Notes under the pieces: model-generated
Databases searched by the model: none
Told to the model about the DNA's origin: nothing
What the model saw: only the letters and a program-made list of their open reading frames with translations
Shown here: in pieces, positions 49,909 to 58,331 of the stretch
Layout of the letters: each line of letters begins with the position of its first letter
Position numbering within the stretch: the stretch's first letter is position 1
Source of the DNA: Caccovicinus sp964425595
GTDB taxonomy: Bacteria; Bacillota; Clostridia; Lachnospirales; Lachnospiraceae
Assembly: GCA_964425595.1 (NCBI GenBank)
Contig: CAYRMW010000002.1
Location: 9,458 to 73,457 of the forward strand
Reading direction: 5' to 3'
Length of the DNA stretch: 64,000 nucleotides
Made by a program: the position numbers and the translations under genes

Positions 49909-50918
49909 CTTGGTTTCCTCTGTTTCATTAGCATAATGATAAAGACAACCGCCCCCAGTGTCCCCAGGATCATAGACACAGGGACCTCAAAGGGCATAAT
50001 GATCGTGCGGGCGAGGATATCGCAGATGGTGATGACGGCCATCCCCAGCATACAGACCCAGGGAAGGTTGCTTTTTAAGTCGTCGCCGCGGTACATGGAC
50101 ACGAGATTCGGGACGATCAGTCCCAGAAACGGAAGATTGCCGATCACCGATGCCACGATGCCCACCGAGGCGGACACAAGCCCGGTCCCGATCAGGACGA
50201 TCTGCTGGTAATTCAGGCCCAGGCTGGTTGATACATCCTGGCCAAGTCCGGCCAGCGTCAGCCGGTCCGCGTAGATAAAGATCACGATGTTTATGAGGAT
50301 AATGAGCCACAGGTATTCGTACCGGCCGGTCTGGACCTGGGCAAAGGATCCGGCGAACCATGTTTCCAGGCTTTGGGTCATGCTGAAGGTAAGGCCGACG
50401 AAGGTAGATAAGGCGGAGACCACCGCGCCCAGCATCATGCCGACGATGGGGACGATCAGGGAAGAGCGCAGTCGGATCTTGCGCAGGAACAGAAAAAAGA
50501 GCATGGTCCCGGCAAAGGAAAACAGGATCGCGCCCGTCATCCGGAGCATCAGCGAGGGACCGGGAAATACCACATAGACCAGGATCAGGCCGAGACCGGC
50601 CCACTCAATGGTCCCCGTCGTGGTGGGCTCCACCATCCGGTTCTGCGTGATCAGCTGTGTGACAAGCCCCGACATGGACATGGCGGTCCCGGTGAGCATC
50701 AGCGCCATGGTGCGCGGAACGCGGGTGATAAAGAACATATCCCATCCGTCCTCCTGTCCGCGGATATCGTATACGCCGGTAAACATGGACAGGAGAGCCA
50801 GTGCGGCAACCGCCAGCAGGGCCAGGAGAAACGGCTTTGTCAGAAGCTTTGGCCGTGAAAATGAGCGGGACTGCGTTTTTGCAGTCCCCCCGCTTTTTGG
50901 TATTCTTACGTCTGTCAT
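49905..50918 (-). CDS. Iron-siderophore ABC transporter permease (YclN-like)
   Basis: 337 residues, FecCD family. About nine membrane segments; FFITRVPRTMALMLTGTAMS and QNRMVEPTTTGTIEWAG near the N-terminus, LGQDVSTSLGLNYQ and the RGDDLKSNLPW loop are typical of YclN-like permeases. It forms the heterodimeric channel with the overlapping YclO-like partner. The start lies 19 bases after the binding-protein gene. Confidence 0.93.
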   Translation of the reverse strand: MTDVRIPKSGGTAKTQSRSFSRPKLLTKPFLLALLAVAALALLSMFTGVYDIRGQEDGWDMFFITRVPRTMALMLTGTAMSMSGLVTQLITQNRMVEPTTTGTIEWAGLGLILVYVVFPGPSLMLRMTGAILFSFAGTMLFFLFLRKIRLRSSLIVPIVGMMLGAVVSALSTFVGLTFSMTQSLETWFAGSFAQVQTGRYEYLWLIILINIVIFIYADRLTLAGLGQDVSTSLGLNYQQIVLIGTGLVSASVGIVASVIGNLPFLGLIVPNLVSMYRGDDLKSNLPWVCMLGMAVITICDILARTIIMPFEVPVSMILGTLGAVVFIIMLMKQRKPR

Positions 50919-50937
50919 GATTCACGCACCTTCTCGA

Positions 50938-52059
50938 TCAGCCGCCGAAAGCGGCGGCCAGATCTTCAAACAGCTCCAGATAGGTCTGGATCGATTCATT
51001 GGTATAGGTGTCAGCCGGCGCGTAGATCACCTGATCCAGGATGACGGCGGTAGTGTTCTGCAGCGCCGCGGCATTGCTGATCACATCGCTGGCCGGCGTA
51101 TAGTCCTCGCCGGAGGAGGTCGCGGCGTCGCGGTCCAGCACCAGGATCCAGTCGGGATTGCTCTGCGCGATCGCTTCCACGGAGATATCGTCGCCCTGGT
51201 GGTCGGAGGTCGCGTTATCGATGTTCAGCGCCTGGACCCAGCCGAAGAGATCGTACATGGGGCCCCATACGCGGCCGGAATATGGAGCGGAGAAACCGAT
51301 CTCGCCGCCGGAGACGATCACGCTCATGACGGTGTCGGTCCCGTTGTACGCTTCGCTGACCGCCGCGATCGCGGCGTCAAACGCGTCGGAGAGTTCCTGC
51401 GCTTCTTCGTTCTTATCAAAAATCAGGCCAAGGGTGGCGACCGAATCCTTCAGTCCGTTCACCAGGCTGTCGCCGGATTCTCCCGCTTCATCCGAGAGCG
51501 TGAACGCCAGGTCGATGACAGCGGCGTCGGGGACCAGTTCCACGATATCGTCATAATAGCTGGCAAACCGCTGTCCCACGATCACCAGATCCGGATCGAC
51601 GGCGGCGATCACTTCCAGGTCCGGATCGTTATGTGTGCCGATGTCCTGGACGCTGTCATCATCGGCATAGGAGATGCCGTCGGGGATGAGTCCCTTTGGC
51701 GCCGCGGCCAGCGTGATGCCCCAGTTATCCAGAGTCTCAAAGGTGCGGTTATCCAGGGACACGACAACTTCCGGGTTGACGGGGACGGTGACGGTTCCAT
51801 GAGAATCGGTGATCTCTACGGTACTCTCGGCCGCGGACGTGGTTTCCGCGTCATCCGCTGCGTCGGTGCCGTCTGCCGCATCGGTGTCATCCGATACGTC
51901 TGCGTCATCCGCCGCATCCGTGTCATCCGCCGCGGCGGCCGCACTTGTCGCATCCGCCGTATCCGTGCCGGCGCCGGAGCAGGCGCCAAGCAGCGCCGCA
52001 AACGCCAGGATAAAAGCCAGAAGCAGGGAAATATGCGTTTTCTGTTTGATGGTTTTCAT
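50938..52059 (-). CDS. Iron-siderophore ABC transporter binding lipoprotein (YclQ-like)
   Basis: About 373 residues. The signal peptide ends in LGACSG (lipidated Cys). Then comes a highly acidic linker made of repeated Asp-Asp/Thr-Asp-Ala-Ala units, encoded by short GTCATCCGC-type tandem repeats. The rest is a class III siderophore-binding fold: VEITDSHGTVTVPVNPEVVVSL, VIVGQRFASYYDDI and ILVLDRDAATSSGE are close to YclQ. It captures an iron chelate outside the membrane. ATG 52059 is preferred because AGGAGG lies 6 bases upstream; ATG 52065 directly abuts it. Confidence 0.93.
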   Translation of the reverse strand: MKTIKQKTHISLLLAFILAFAALLGACSGAGTDTADATSAAAAADDTDAADDADVSDDTDAADGTDAADDAETTSAAESTVEITDSHGTVTVPVNPEVVVSLDNRTFETLDNWGITLAAAPKGLIPDGISYADDDSVQDIGTHNDPDLEVIAAVDPDLVIVGQRFASYYDDIVELVPDAAVIDLAFTLSDEAGESGDSLVNGLKDSVATLGLIFDKNEEAQELSDAFDAAIAAVSEAYNGTDTVMSVIVSGGEIGFSAPYSGRVWGPMYDLFGWVQALNIDNATSDHQGDDISVEAIAQSNPDWILVLDRDAATSSGEDYTPASDVISNAAALQNTTAVILDQVIYAPADTYTNESIQTYLELFEDLAAAFGG

Positions 52060-52101
52060 AATCATCCTCCTGAGTGTGTGTTGTGTGTGCGGGTGTCAAA
52101 A

Positions 52102-52117
52102 GTTAGCCGCAGCTAAC
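52102..52117. promoter_or_regulatory. Inverted repeat in the siderophore-operon leader
   Basis: GTTAGC-CGCA-GCTAAC, placed about 20-35 bases after the predicted transcription start of the operon. The arms resemble DtxR/IdeR half-sites (TTAGGTTAG), so an iron-responsive repressor site is possible. Directly upstream (52121-52136) is a small TCGGT/ACCGA hairpin with an A-rich loop. Confidence 0.45.
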
Positions 52118-52143
52118 CGTTCGGTAAAAAAACCGATGCCCCT

Positions 52144-52171
52144 ATTATACTGGGATACGCAGACGTGTCAA
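52144..52171 (-). promoter_or_regulatory. Promoter of the siderophore importer operon
   Basis: Minus strand TTGACA (52166-52171) and TATAAT (52144-52149), 16 bp spacer. Its -35 is only 3 bases from the -35 of the divergent helicase promoter. Confidence 0.8.
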
Positions 52172-52174
52172 TCC

Positions 52175-52203
52175 TTGACATTTCTTTTTTTTTTTGCTAA
52201 ACT
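52175..52203 (+). promoter_or_regulatory. Promoter of the DEAD-box helicase gene
   Basis: TTGACA (52175-52180) and TAAACT (52198-52203), 17 bp spacer largely made of Ts, with TGC before the -10. Predicted start near 52210. Confidence 0.75.
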
Positions 52204-52224
52204 TAACAGGCTGTTTTGGATGTA

Positions 52225-52271
52225 ACGAGGGGATGATAAGCCTTAAGCGGCTTTGTCTCCTCGTTTTTATT
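52225..52271 (+). terminator. Leader terminator/attenuator of the helicase gene
   Basis: Stem ACGAGGGGA (52225-52233) / TCTCCTCGT (52256-52264) with inner AAGCC/GGCTT pairing, followed by TTTTTATT. It begins only about 15 bases after the predicted start and 120 bases before the coding region, so it can end transcription before the gene. Confidence 0.75.
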
Positions 52272-52280
52272 ACGAAGTAT

Positions 52281-52313
52281 CCGGCAAGACACGCCGGTGA
52301 CGCGTCTTGTCGG
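52281..52313 (+). promoter_or_regulatory. Second leader hairpin of the helicase gene
   Basis: A 13-position stem (52281-52293 with 52301-52313, one wobble and one mismatch) beginning CCGGCAAGAC. It follows the leader terminator and has no T-tract. A weaker CAGGA/TCCTG pairing follows at about 52330-52355. Confidence 0.55.
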
Positions 52314-52394
52314 ATTACGATGTACGGGCAGGATGGGTAGGCGGCGTGTCCTGCTGGCCGGAAGATTTAGAGATTAGGAAGGATTGAAGTGACA

Positions 52395-54122
52395 ATGATG
52401 GAGACAGTTCGTTTTGAAGATTTACATTTATGTGAGGAGATTCTGCGGGCGGTAACGGATATGGGATTCGAGGCGGCATCCCCCATCCAGGCGCAGGCGA
52501 TCCCGGCACAGCTGGAGGGACGGGATATGATCGGCCAGGCGCAGACGGGGACGGGCAAGACGGCCGCCTTCGGCATCCCGCTTCTGCAAAAAATTGACCC
52601 GGAAGATAAGAAGCTCCAGGCGATCGTTCTGCTGCCTACCAGGGAACTGGCGATCCAGGTGGCGGAGGAAATCCGCCGCCTGGCCAGGTTTATGCATGGA
52701 ATCAAGGTACTGCCGGTGTACGGCGGGCAGGATATCGTGCGTCAGATCCGCTCGCTGAAAGACGGCGTCCAGGTCGTGATCGGTACGCCGGGCCGGGTCA
52801 TGGATCATATGCGCAGAAAGACGATCCGGACGGACCATGTGCACACGGCAGTGTTAGACGAAGCGGACGAGATGCTGAATATGGGCTTTTTGGAGGATAT
52901 GGAGACGATCTTAAGCCAGCTGCCGCAAGAACGCCAGACGGTGATGTTTTCCGCGACCATGCCGCCGGCGATCGCGGATATCGCCAGAAGGTTTCTCAAG
53001 GATCCGGTCATGGTGCGCGTGGTAAAAAAGGAGCTGACCGTGCCGAAGGTGACCCAGTATTACTATGAGGTCAAACCCAAGAACAAGGTGGAGGTGCTCT
53101 GCCGTCTTCTGGACCTGTATTCGCCCAAGCTTTCTGTGGTCTTTTGTAATACGAAAAAGGGCGTAGATGAACTGGTGCTGGCGCTCCAGGGCAGAGGCTA
53201 TTTTGCCGAGGGCCTTCATGGCGACTTAAAGCAGGAGCAGAGGGACCGGGTGATGAATGGTTTCCGGAACGGCCGGACGGAGATTCTGGTGGCGACGGAC
53301 GTGGCCGCCCGGGGAATCGACGTGGATGATGTGGAAGCGGTATTCAATTATGATATTCCGCAGGATGATGAATATTATGTACACCGGATCGGCCGGACGG
53401 GAAGGGCCGGACGGGAAGGAAAGGCGTTCAGTCTGGTGGTAGGCAAGGAAGTCTACAAGCTGCGGGATATCCAGCGCTACTGCAAGACGAAGATCATTCC
53501 GCAGGCCATTCCCTCGCTGGATGACATCACGGATATCAAGGTGGAAAAGACCATGGATCAGGTCCGGGACATGCTGGAGAACAGCGACTTAAGGCAGATG
53601 GTGAACATCATCGAGCAGAAACTGATCGAGGAAGACTACACGGCCCTGGATATGGCGGCGGCCCTGTTGAAAATGAGTATGGGCGAGGATAATGAAGACA
53701 TTATCGACAACTTCGAACCGGCCCGTTCTCTGGACGATCTCGACCGCGGCGGCCGCGGCGGCCGCCGGTATGGCCGCGACGGAAACGGCCGGGACTTAAG
53801 AAGCGCCCGGAGCCGCAGAAGAGGAGCGACGGACCGCGCGGCCGTGGACTATGTGACGGGCGACGATATGGCCCGCCTGTTTGTCAATATCGGCCGCAGT
53901 CAGAATGTTAATCCGGGCGATATCCTCGGCGCGGTTGCCGGGGAGTCCGGGATCCCCGGGCGTGTGGTGGGAAGCATCGATATGTACGACGGCTATACCT
54001 TTGTAGAAGTTCCCCGAAGATATTCCGACCAGGTGCTGCAAGCCATGGAGAACGCCAAGATCAAAGGCAAGAAGGTGCGGGTCGAGCGGGCCGGAGGCCG
54101 GCGTTACCATACGGAGCGTTAA
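52395..54122 (+). CDS. DEAD-box ATP-dependent RNA helicase (CshA/DeaD type)
   Basis: About 575 residues. Motifs in order: SPIQAQAIPAQ (Q motif), AQTGTGKT, PTRELA, GTPGR, DEAD, SAT, then GVDELV, TDVAARGIDV and HRIGRTGRAGR. A Gly/Arg-rich linker (about residues 455-480) is followed by a DbpA-type RNA-binding domain (RLFVNIGRSQNVNPGDILGA). It unwinds RNA in ribosome assembly and mRNA decay, often cold-induced. GTG 52389 or ATG 52395 could be the start after AGGAAGG. The structured, terminator-bearing leader suggests autoregulation. Confidence 0.94.
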   Translation: MMETVRFEDLHLCEEILRAVTDMGFEAASPIQAQAIPAQLEGRDMIGQAQTGTGKTAAFGIPLLQKIDPEDKKLQAIVLLPTRELAIQVAEEIRRLARFMHGIKVLPVYGGQDIVRQIRSLKDGVQVVIGTPGRVMDHMRRKTIRTDHVHTAVLDEADEMLNMGFLEDMETILSQLPQERQTVMFSATMPPAIADIARRFLKDPVMVRVVKKELTVPKVTQYYYEVKPKNKVEVLCRLLDLYSPKLSVVFCNTKKGVDELVLALQGRGYFAEGLHGDLKQEQRDRVMNGFRNGRTEILVATDVAARGIDVDDVEAVFNYDIPQDDEYYVHRIGRTGRAGREGKAFSLVVGKEVYKLRDIQRYCKTKIIPQAIPSLDDITDIKVEKTMDQVRDMLENSDLRQMVNIIEQKLIEEDYTALDMAAALLKMSMGEDNEDIIDNFEPARSLDDLDRGGRGGRRYGRDGNGRDLRSARSRRRGATDRAAVDYVTGDDMARLFVNIGRSQNVNPGDILGAVAGESGIPGRVVGSIDMYDGYTFVEVPRRYSDQVLQAMENAKIKGKKVRVERAGGRRYHTER

Positions 54123-54137
54123 GGAGGGAGAAGAGCG

Positions 54138-55283
54138 ATGATACTGCAGGGCAGAAAGGTATGGATCGGCGGCCAGTTTATTCCGGCGCAGTTGGAGCTG
54201 GAGGGGGAGAAGATCCGGGCTGTCCGTGATTACGGGAAGACGCGCGCGGACGTGGACTACGGCGACTTTCGCGTCGTCCCCGGCTTTATTGACGTGCATA
54301 CCCATGGCGCCTACGGCTTTGATACCAATGACGGAGAACCGGAAGGACTCAGAGAGTGGATGCGCAGGATCCCGGAGGAGGGGGTGACCGCTATCCTTCC
54401 CACCACGGTGACGCAGATGCCGGAGGTACTGACAAAGGCGGTGGCCAACGTGGCCCGGGTAGCGCGGGAAGGCTATAGGGGTGCGGAGATCCTGGGGATC
54501 CATTTTGAAGGGCCCTATCTGGACATGGACTATAAGGGGGCGCAGCCGCCGGAGGCGATCGCCCCGCCTTCGGTTGAACAGTTTAAGCAGTACCAGGAGG
54601 CGGCCTGCGGCATGATCCGGTATATCACTCTGGCTCCGGAACATGACGAGGACTTTGCGCTTACCCGTTACTGCCGGGCCGGCGGGGTGGTGGTCAGCAT
54701 GGGGCATTCGGCGGCGGATTATGCGCGGGCGCTGATGGGGATCGCCAATGGCGCCACCTCCATGACCCATGTGTATAACGGCATGACCGGCTATCATCAC
54801 CGGAAGCAGGGACTGGTCAACACCGCTTTGCGGATCAGGGAAATCTTCGGTGAGATCATCTGCGATGGCTGTCACACGGATGTCAATGCGCTGAATGTCT
54901 TTTTCACGGCCAAAGGCCGGGATTTTGGCATCATGATCACGGATTCCCTGCGTGCGAAGCACTGCCCGCCGGGGGGAGATTATACGCTGGGCGGCCATGC
55001 CGTGGAGATCGGCGAAGACGGCCTGGCCCGTCTCAAGGGAACCGATACCATCGCCGGGAGCACACTGCGTATGAACCAGGGCCTTCGGATCCTGGCGGAG
55101 GAGGCGCAGATCCCCTTTGATGCCGCGTTAAACGCATGCACGGCAAATCCGGCCAGATGCCTGCGCGTGGATGATAGAAAGGGATATCTGCGGGCCGGCT
55201 GCGACGCCGACATCGTGGTCCTTTCGCCGGATTATTCCGTGGTGCAGACCTACTGCAGGGGAAAAGCGCAGTTAGAGAACTGA
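54138..55283 (+). CDS. nagA: N-acetylglucosamine-6-phosphate deacetylase
   Basis: 381 residues, amidohydrolase fold. Metal and catalytic motifs: VIDVHTH-like GFIDVHTHGAYGFD, ILGIHFEGPYL, SMGHSAADY, THVYNGMTGYHH, ICDGCHTDV and MITDSL. It removes acetate from GlcNAc-6-phosphate in amino-sugar and wall recycling. The start is 15 bases after the helicase gene behind AAGGAGGGAGAAGAG, so co-transcription is likely. The usual partner nagB is absent. Confidence 0.95.
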   Translation: MILQGRKVWIGGQFIPAQLELEGEKIRAVRDYGKTRADVDYGDFRVVPGFIDVHTHGAYGFDTNDGEPEGLREWMRRIPEEGVTAILPTTVTQMPEVLTKAVANVARVAREGYRGAEILGIHFEGPYLDMDYKGAQPPEAIAPPSVEQFKQYQEAACGMIRYITLAPEHDEDFALTRYCRAGGVVVSMGHSAADYARALMGIANGATSMTHVYNGMTGYHHRKQGLVNTALRIREIFGEIICDGCHTDVNALNVFFTAKGRDFGIMITDSLRAKHCPPGGDYTLGGHAVEIGEDGLARLKGTDTIAGSTLRMNQGLRILAEEAQIPFDAALNACTANPARCLRVDDRKGYLRAGCDADIVVLSPDYSVVQTYCRGKAQLEN

Positions 55284-55301
55284 GGACATGATCATTTTAC
55301 C

Positions 55302-55349
55302 GGCAAAAGCCGGCAGGAAGACCGCATAGGCTTCCTTCCGGCTTTTGCC
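55302..55349 (+). terminator. Terminator-like hairpin after nagA
   Basis: Stem GGCAAAAGCCGG (55302-55313) / CCGGCTTTTGCC (55338-55349), extended inside by AGGAAG/CTTCCT. No T-tract follows; the Ts are within the stem. Confidence 0.7.
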
Positions 55350-55391
55350 ATGTCTGCCCCTCCGGCGTTTGGTGCCGCCGCCTCCTTCCGG

Positions 55392-55419
55392 TTTACGTTG
55401 TTTTTACACAAGCTATACA
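55392..55419 (+). promoter_or_regulatory. PhoP-type direct repeats upstream of pstS
   Basis: TTTACG (55392), TTTACA (55403) and TATACA (55414) recur with an 11-bp period, each separated by 5 bases, like the TT(A/T)ACA repeats bound by PhoP in Bacillus. They lie just upstream of the -35 region, the usual position for activation. Confidence 0.68.
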
Positions 55420-55428
55420 TAAACCTGC

Positions 55429-55457
55429 TTTCACCTGCGTGGGAAATTTCGTATACT
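55429..55457 (+). promoter_or_regulatory. pst operon promoter
   Basis: A good -10 TATACT (55452-55457) with a poor -35 TTTCAC (55429-55434) at 17 bp spacing. A weak -35 next to PhoP-like repeats is expected of an activator-dependent promoter. Confidence 0.65.
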
Positions 55458-55513
55458 CCCAGATGTAACAGACCGATGAGAAAACGGGCCGAAGCGGCCC
55501 ATGGGAGGAAAGA

Positions 55514-56440
55514 ATGATGAAAAAGAAAACGTTAGCGATCATGTGCTCTGCCGTTTTGGCGATCGGCGTGCTGGCTGGGTGCGCGAATTCCTCGGCGGAG
55601 AGTACGACAGAGACGTCCGCCGGGACGGCCGCGGCCGATACGACGGCAGAGGAAGCGGCGCAGGAAGAGGAAACGGAAGCAGAGACAGAGGCCGCCGCGG
55701 ACTTAAGCGGCTCCATCAGCATGGTAGGCTCCACTTCCATGGAAAAGTTTGCCAATGCGTTAAGTGAAGTATTTATGGAAAAGTATCCGAATGTTACCGT
55801 TCAGGCGGAGTTTGTGGGATCCGGCGCCGGCATTGAGGCCGTGACGAACGGAAGCGCGGACATCGGGAATTCCTCCCGAAACCTGACGGAGGATGAGAAG
55901 GCCGCGGGCATCGCGGAAAATATCGTGGCGATCGACGGCATCGCCGTCGTGGTTGATCCGGCAAACACCGTGACCAATCTGACCAAACAGCAGTTGATCG
56001 ACATTTACTCCGGCGCTGTGAGCAACTGGAGTGAGGTGGGCGGTTCGGATTCCCCCATCGTTGTGGTAGGCCGTGAGGCCGGTTCCGGCACGAGAAGCGC
56101 CTTTGAGGAGATCCTTGGCCTGGAGGATGCCTGTGCGTACAGCAGTGAGCTGGACTCCACCGGCGCGGTCATGGCAAGAGTAGCGGCCACTCCCGGCGCG
56201 ATCGGCTACGTGTCTTTGGACGTGCTGGATGATACGGTAAAAGCCTTAAGCCTGGAGGGCACGGAGCCGGACGCGGACAACATCAAGGCCGGTACGTATT
56301 TCTTAAGCCGTCCCTTTGTCATGGCGACCAACGGCGAGATCAGCGAGCAGAATGAGCTGGTGCAGGCGCTGTTTGACTTTGTTTATTCGGATGAGGGCGA
56401 CGCCGTCATCGAGACGGTCGGCCTGATCTCCACCCGATGA
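55514..56440 (+). CDS. pstS: Phosphate ABC transporter binding lipoprotein
   Basis: 308 residues. Lipobox LAGC (about residue 22), an acidic Glu/Ala/Thr linker, then a PstS fold: GSISMVGSTSMEKFA, AEFVGSGAGIEAV, DIGNSSRNL, IDGIAVVVDPAN, and the phosphate-binding GREAGSGTRSAFEE. It captures inorganic phosphate outside the cell. Start behind GGGAGGAAAGA; it heads pstSCAB-phoU and follows PhoP-like repeats. Confidence 0.96.
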   Translation: MMKKKTLAIMCSAVLAIGVLAGCANSSAESTTETSAGTAAADTTAEEAAQEEETEAETEAAADLSGSISMVGSTSMEKFANALSEVFMEKYPNVTVQAEFVGSGAGIEAVTNGSADIGNSSRNLTEDEKAAGIAENIVAIDGIAVVVDPANTVTNLTKQQLIDIYSGAVSNWSEVGGSDSPIVVVGREAGSGTRSAFEEILGLEDACAYSSELDSTGAVMARVAATPGAIGYVSLDVLDDTVKALSLEGTEPDADNIKAGTYFLSRPFVMATNGEISEQNELVQALFDFVYSDEGDAVIETVGLISTR

Positions 56441-56461
56441 TCCGATAAGGAGGCCTGAGCC

Positions 56462-57406
56462 ATGAATGAATCTTTTTCGATCTTTTCCCATCATGGCAGC
56501 AGATCCGGCGTTGAAAGAGCGGCTGAGGTGATCTTCACCGTCAGCGGATTTTTTGCGGTGTTGGCTGTTGCGTCGATCACCCTCTATATGATCATCAGCG
56601 GTGTGCCGGCCCTGTTCCAGGTAGGCATCCTGGATATCCTGTTCGGAACGGTCTGGGCGCCTACGGCGGCGGATCCCAGCTATGGGATCCTGTACGTCAT
56701 CCTTACTTCGATCATCGGAACATTCCTGGCAATCCTGATCGGCGTGCCCATCGGCGTGCTGACCGCGGTGTTTCTGGCTGAAGTGGCGCCGAAAAGGCTG
56801 GCCGGTGTGGTGCGTCCGGCGGTGGAGCTTCTGGCGGGCATTCCCTCCGTGATCTATGGCCTTCTGGGCCTGCTGATCCTGAATCCGCTGATGTACAAGC
56901 TGGAATTAAAAATCTTCGCGGGAAGCAGCACGCACCAGTTTACCGGCGGCGCAAATCTGATCTCCGCCGTCCTGGTCCTGGCGGTCATGATCCTTCCCAC
57001 CGTGATCAACATCAGCGAATCGGCCCTCCGGGCGGTGCCGGAGCATCTAAAGAGCGCGTCTTTGGCCCTTGGCGCCACGAAGATACAGACGATCTTCCGG
57101 GTGATCATCCCTGCGGCGCGATCCGGGATCGTGACCGCCATCGTGCTCGGCATCGGGCGGGCGGTCGGAGAAGCCATGGCCATCAGCCTGGTCTCCGGCT
57201 CTGCGGTGAATTTTCCGCTGCCCTTTAATTCGGTCCGCTTCCTGACGACGGCGATCGTCTCGGAGATGTCTTATTCCAGCGGCCTTCACCGGCAGGTGCT
57301 GTTTACCATCGGACTCGTTCTGTTTGTATTCATCATGATCATCAATTCCGGCCTGACCAGGCTGTTAAAACAGAGCGGCCGGGAAAACAAGGAAGTGAAA
57401 AAATGA
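56462..57406 (+). CDS. pstC: Phosphate ABC transporter permease PstC
   Basis: 314 residues with six membrane segments. ITLYMIISGVPALFQ near the start, GIPSVIYGLLGL, the EAA-like cytoplasmic loop (ALRAVPEHLKSASLALGATK) and GRAVGEAMAISLV are PstC hallmarks. It forms the phosphate channel with PstA. Start 22 bases after pstS behind AAGGAGG. Confidence 0.96.
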   Translation: MNESFSIFSHHGSRSGVERAAEVIFTVSGFFAVLAVASITLYMIISGVPALFQVGILDILFGTVWAPTAADPSYGILYVILTSIIGTFLAILIGVPIGVLTAVFLAEVAPKRLAGVVRPAVELLAGIPSVIYGLLGLLILNPLMYKLELKIFAGSSTHQFTGGANLISAVLVLAVMILPTVINISESALRAVPEHLKSASLALGATKIQTIFRVIIPAARSGIVTAIVLGIGRAVGEAMAISLVSGSAVNFPLPFNSVRFLTTAIVSEMSYSSGLHRQVLFTIGLVLFVFIMIINSGLTRLLKQSGRENKEVKK

Positions 57407-57431
57407 CCAGACAAAAGGAGAGGAGATCATC

Positions 57432-58331
57432 ATGAACGGCGAAGCAGTGATCCTTGTCAATGAGGATCCGGTGATCAAACGGAGCATTTACCGGAACCAT
57501 GTGCGCACGGCGGATGCGCTTTTGACCGGACTGATTTATGCCGCCGCGGCGGTTTCCATCCTGCTGCTGACCGGCATCATGGGCTATGTCTTTGTCCGGG
57601 GGATAGGCCAGGTCAATGTAGAGTTTCTGACCTCCGTTCCCAGCACCCTGAAAGGGACGTTCGGCATCATGGGCAATATCGTCAATACGTTGTATATCGT
57701 AGCGATCACGCTTCTGATCGCCACGCCGCTTGGCATCGGCTCAGCGATCTATCTGAATGAATACGCAAAGCCCGGCAGGGCAGTGCGGCTGATCGAATTT
57801 ACCACAGAGACCCTTTCCGGGATCCCGTCCATCATCTTTGGCCTCTTTGGCATGGTATTTTTTGGCAAGACCCTTGGCCTTGGCTATTCGATCCTGACCG
57901 GCGCCCTTACCCTGACGCTGATGATCCTGCCCCTGATTACCAGGACCACGCAGGAAGCCCTAAAGACCGTGCCGGACAGTTACCGCAGCGGCGTGCTGGG
58001 GATCGGCGCGACCAAATGGTACATGATCCGCACGATCCTGCTGCCCAGCGCCATGCCCGGCATCATTACCGGCGTGATCCTGGCCATCGGCCGTATGGTG
58101 GGCGAGTCGGCGGCCCTTTTGTTTACCGCAGGAAGCGGGTTTATCCTGCCGAAGGATTTCTTTGGCAAGATCTTCGAATCCGGCGGGACCCTGACCATTC
58201 AGTTGTACCTGTGCATGCAGAAGGCGCAGTATGACGAAGCGTTCGGGATCGCGGTCGTGCTCCTGGTGATCGTCCTTGGCATCAATGGCCTGGCAAGGTA
58301 CCTTGCCTGCCGCTTTAAGGTGGAAAAATAA
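57432..58331 (+). CDS. pstA: Phosphate ABC transporter permease PstA
   Basis: 299 residues with six membrane segments. GIGSAIYLNEYAKPGR, TETLSGIPSIIFGLFGM, LKTVPDSYRSGVLGIGATKW and GRMVGESAALLFTAGS identify PstA. It starts behind AAAGGAGAGGAG and its stop codon overlaps the pstB start (TAATG). Confidence 0.96.
   Translation: MNGEAVILVNEDPVIKRSIYRNHVRTADALLTGLIYAAAAVSILLLTGIMGYVFVRGIGQVNVEFLTSVPSTLKGTFGIMGNIVNTLYIVAITLLIATPLGIGSAIYLNEYAKPGRAVRLIEFTTETLSGIPSIIFGLFGMVFFGKTLGLGYSILTGALTLTLMILPLITRTTQEALKTVPDSYRSGVLGIGATKWYMIRTILLPSAMPGIITGVILAIGRMVGESAALLFTAGSGFILPKDFFGKIFESGGTLTIQLYLCMQKAQYDEAFGIAVVLLVIVLGINGLARYLACRFKVEK

Noticed and set aside
51816..52001. Open frames opposite the acidic linker of the siderophore-binding protein
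   Set aside because: They arise from the short tandem repeats encoding the Asp/Ala-rich linker on the other strand.
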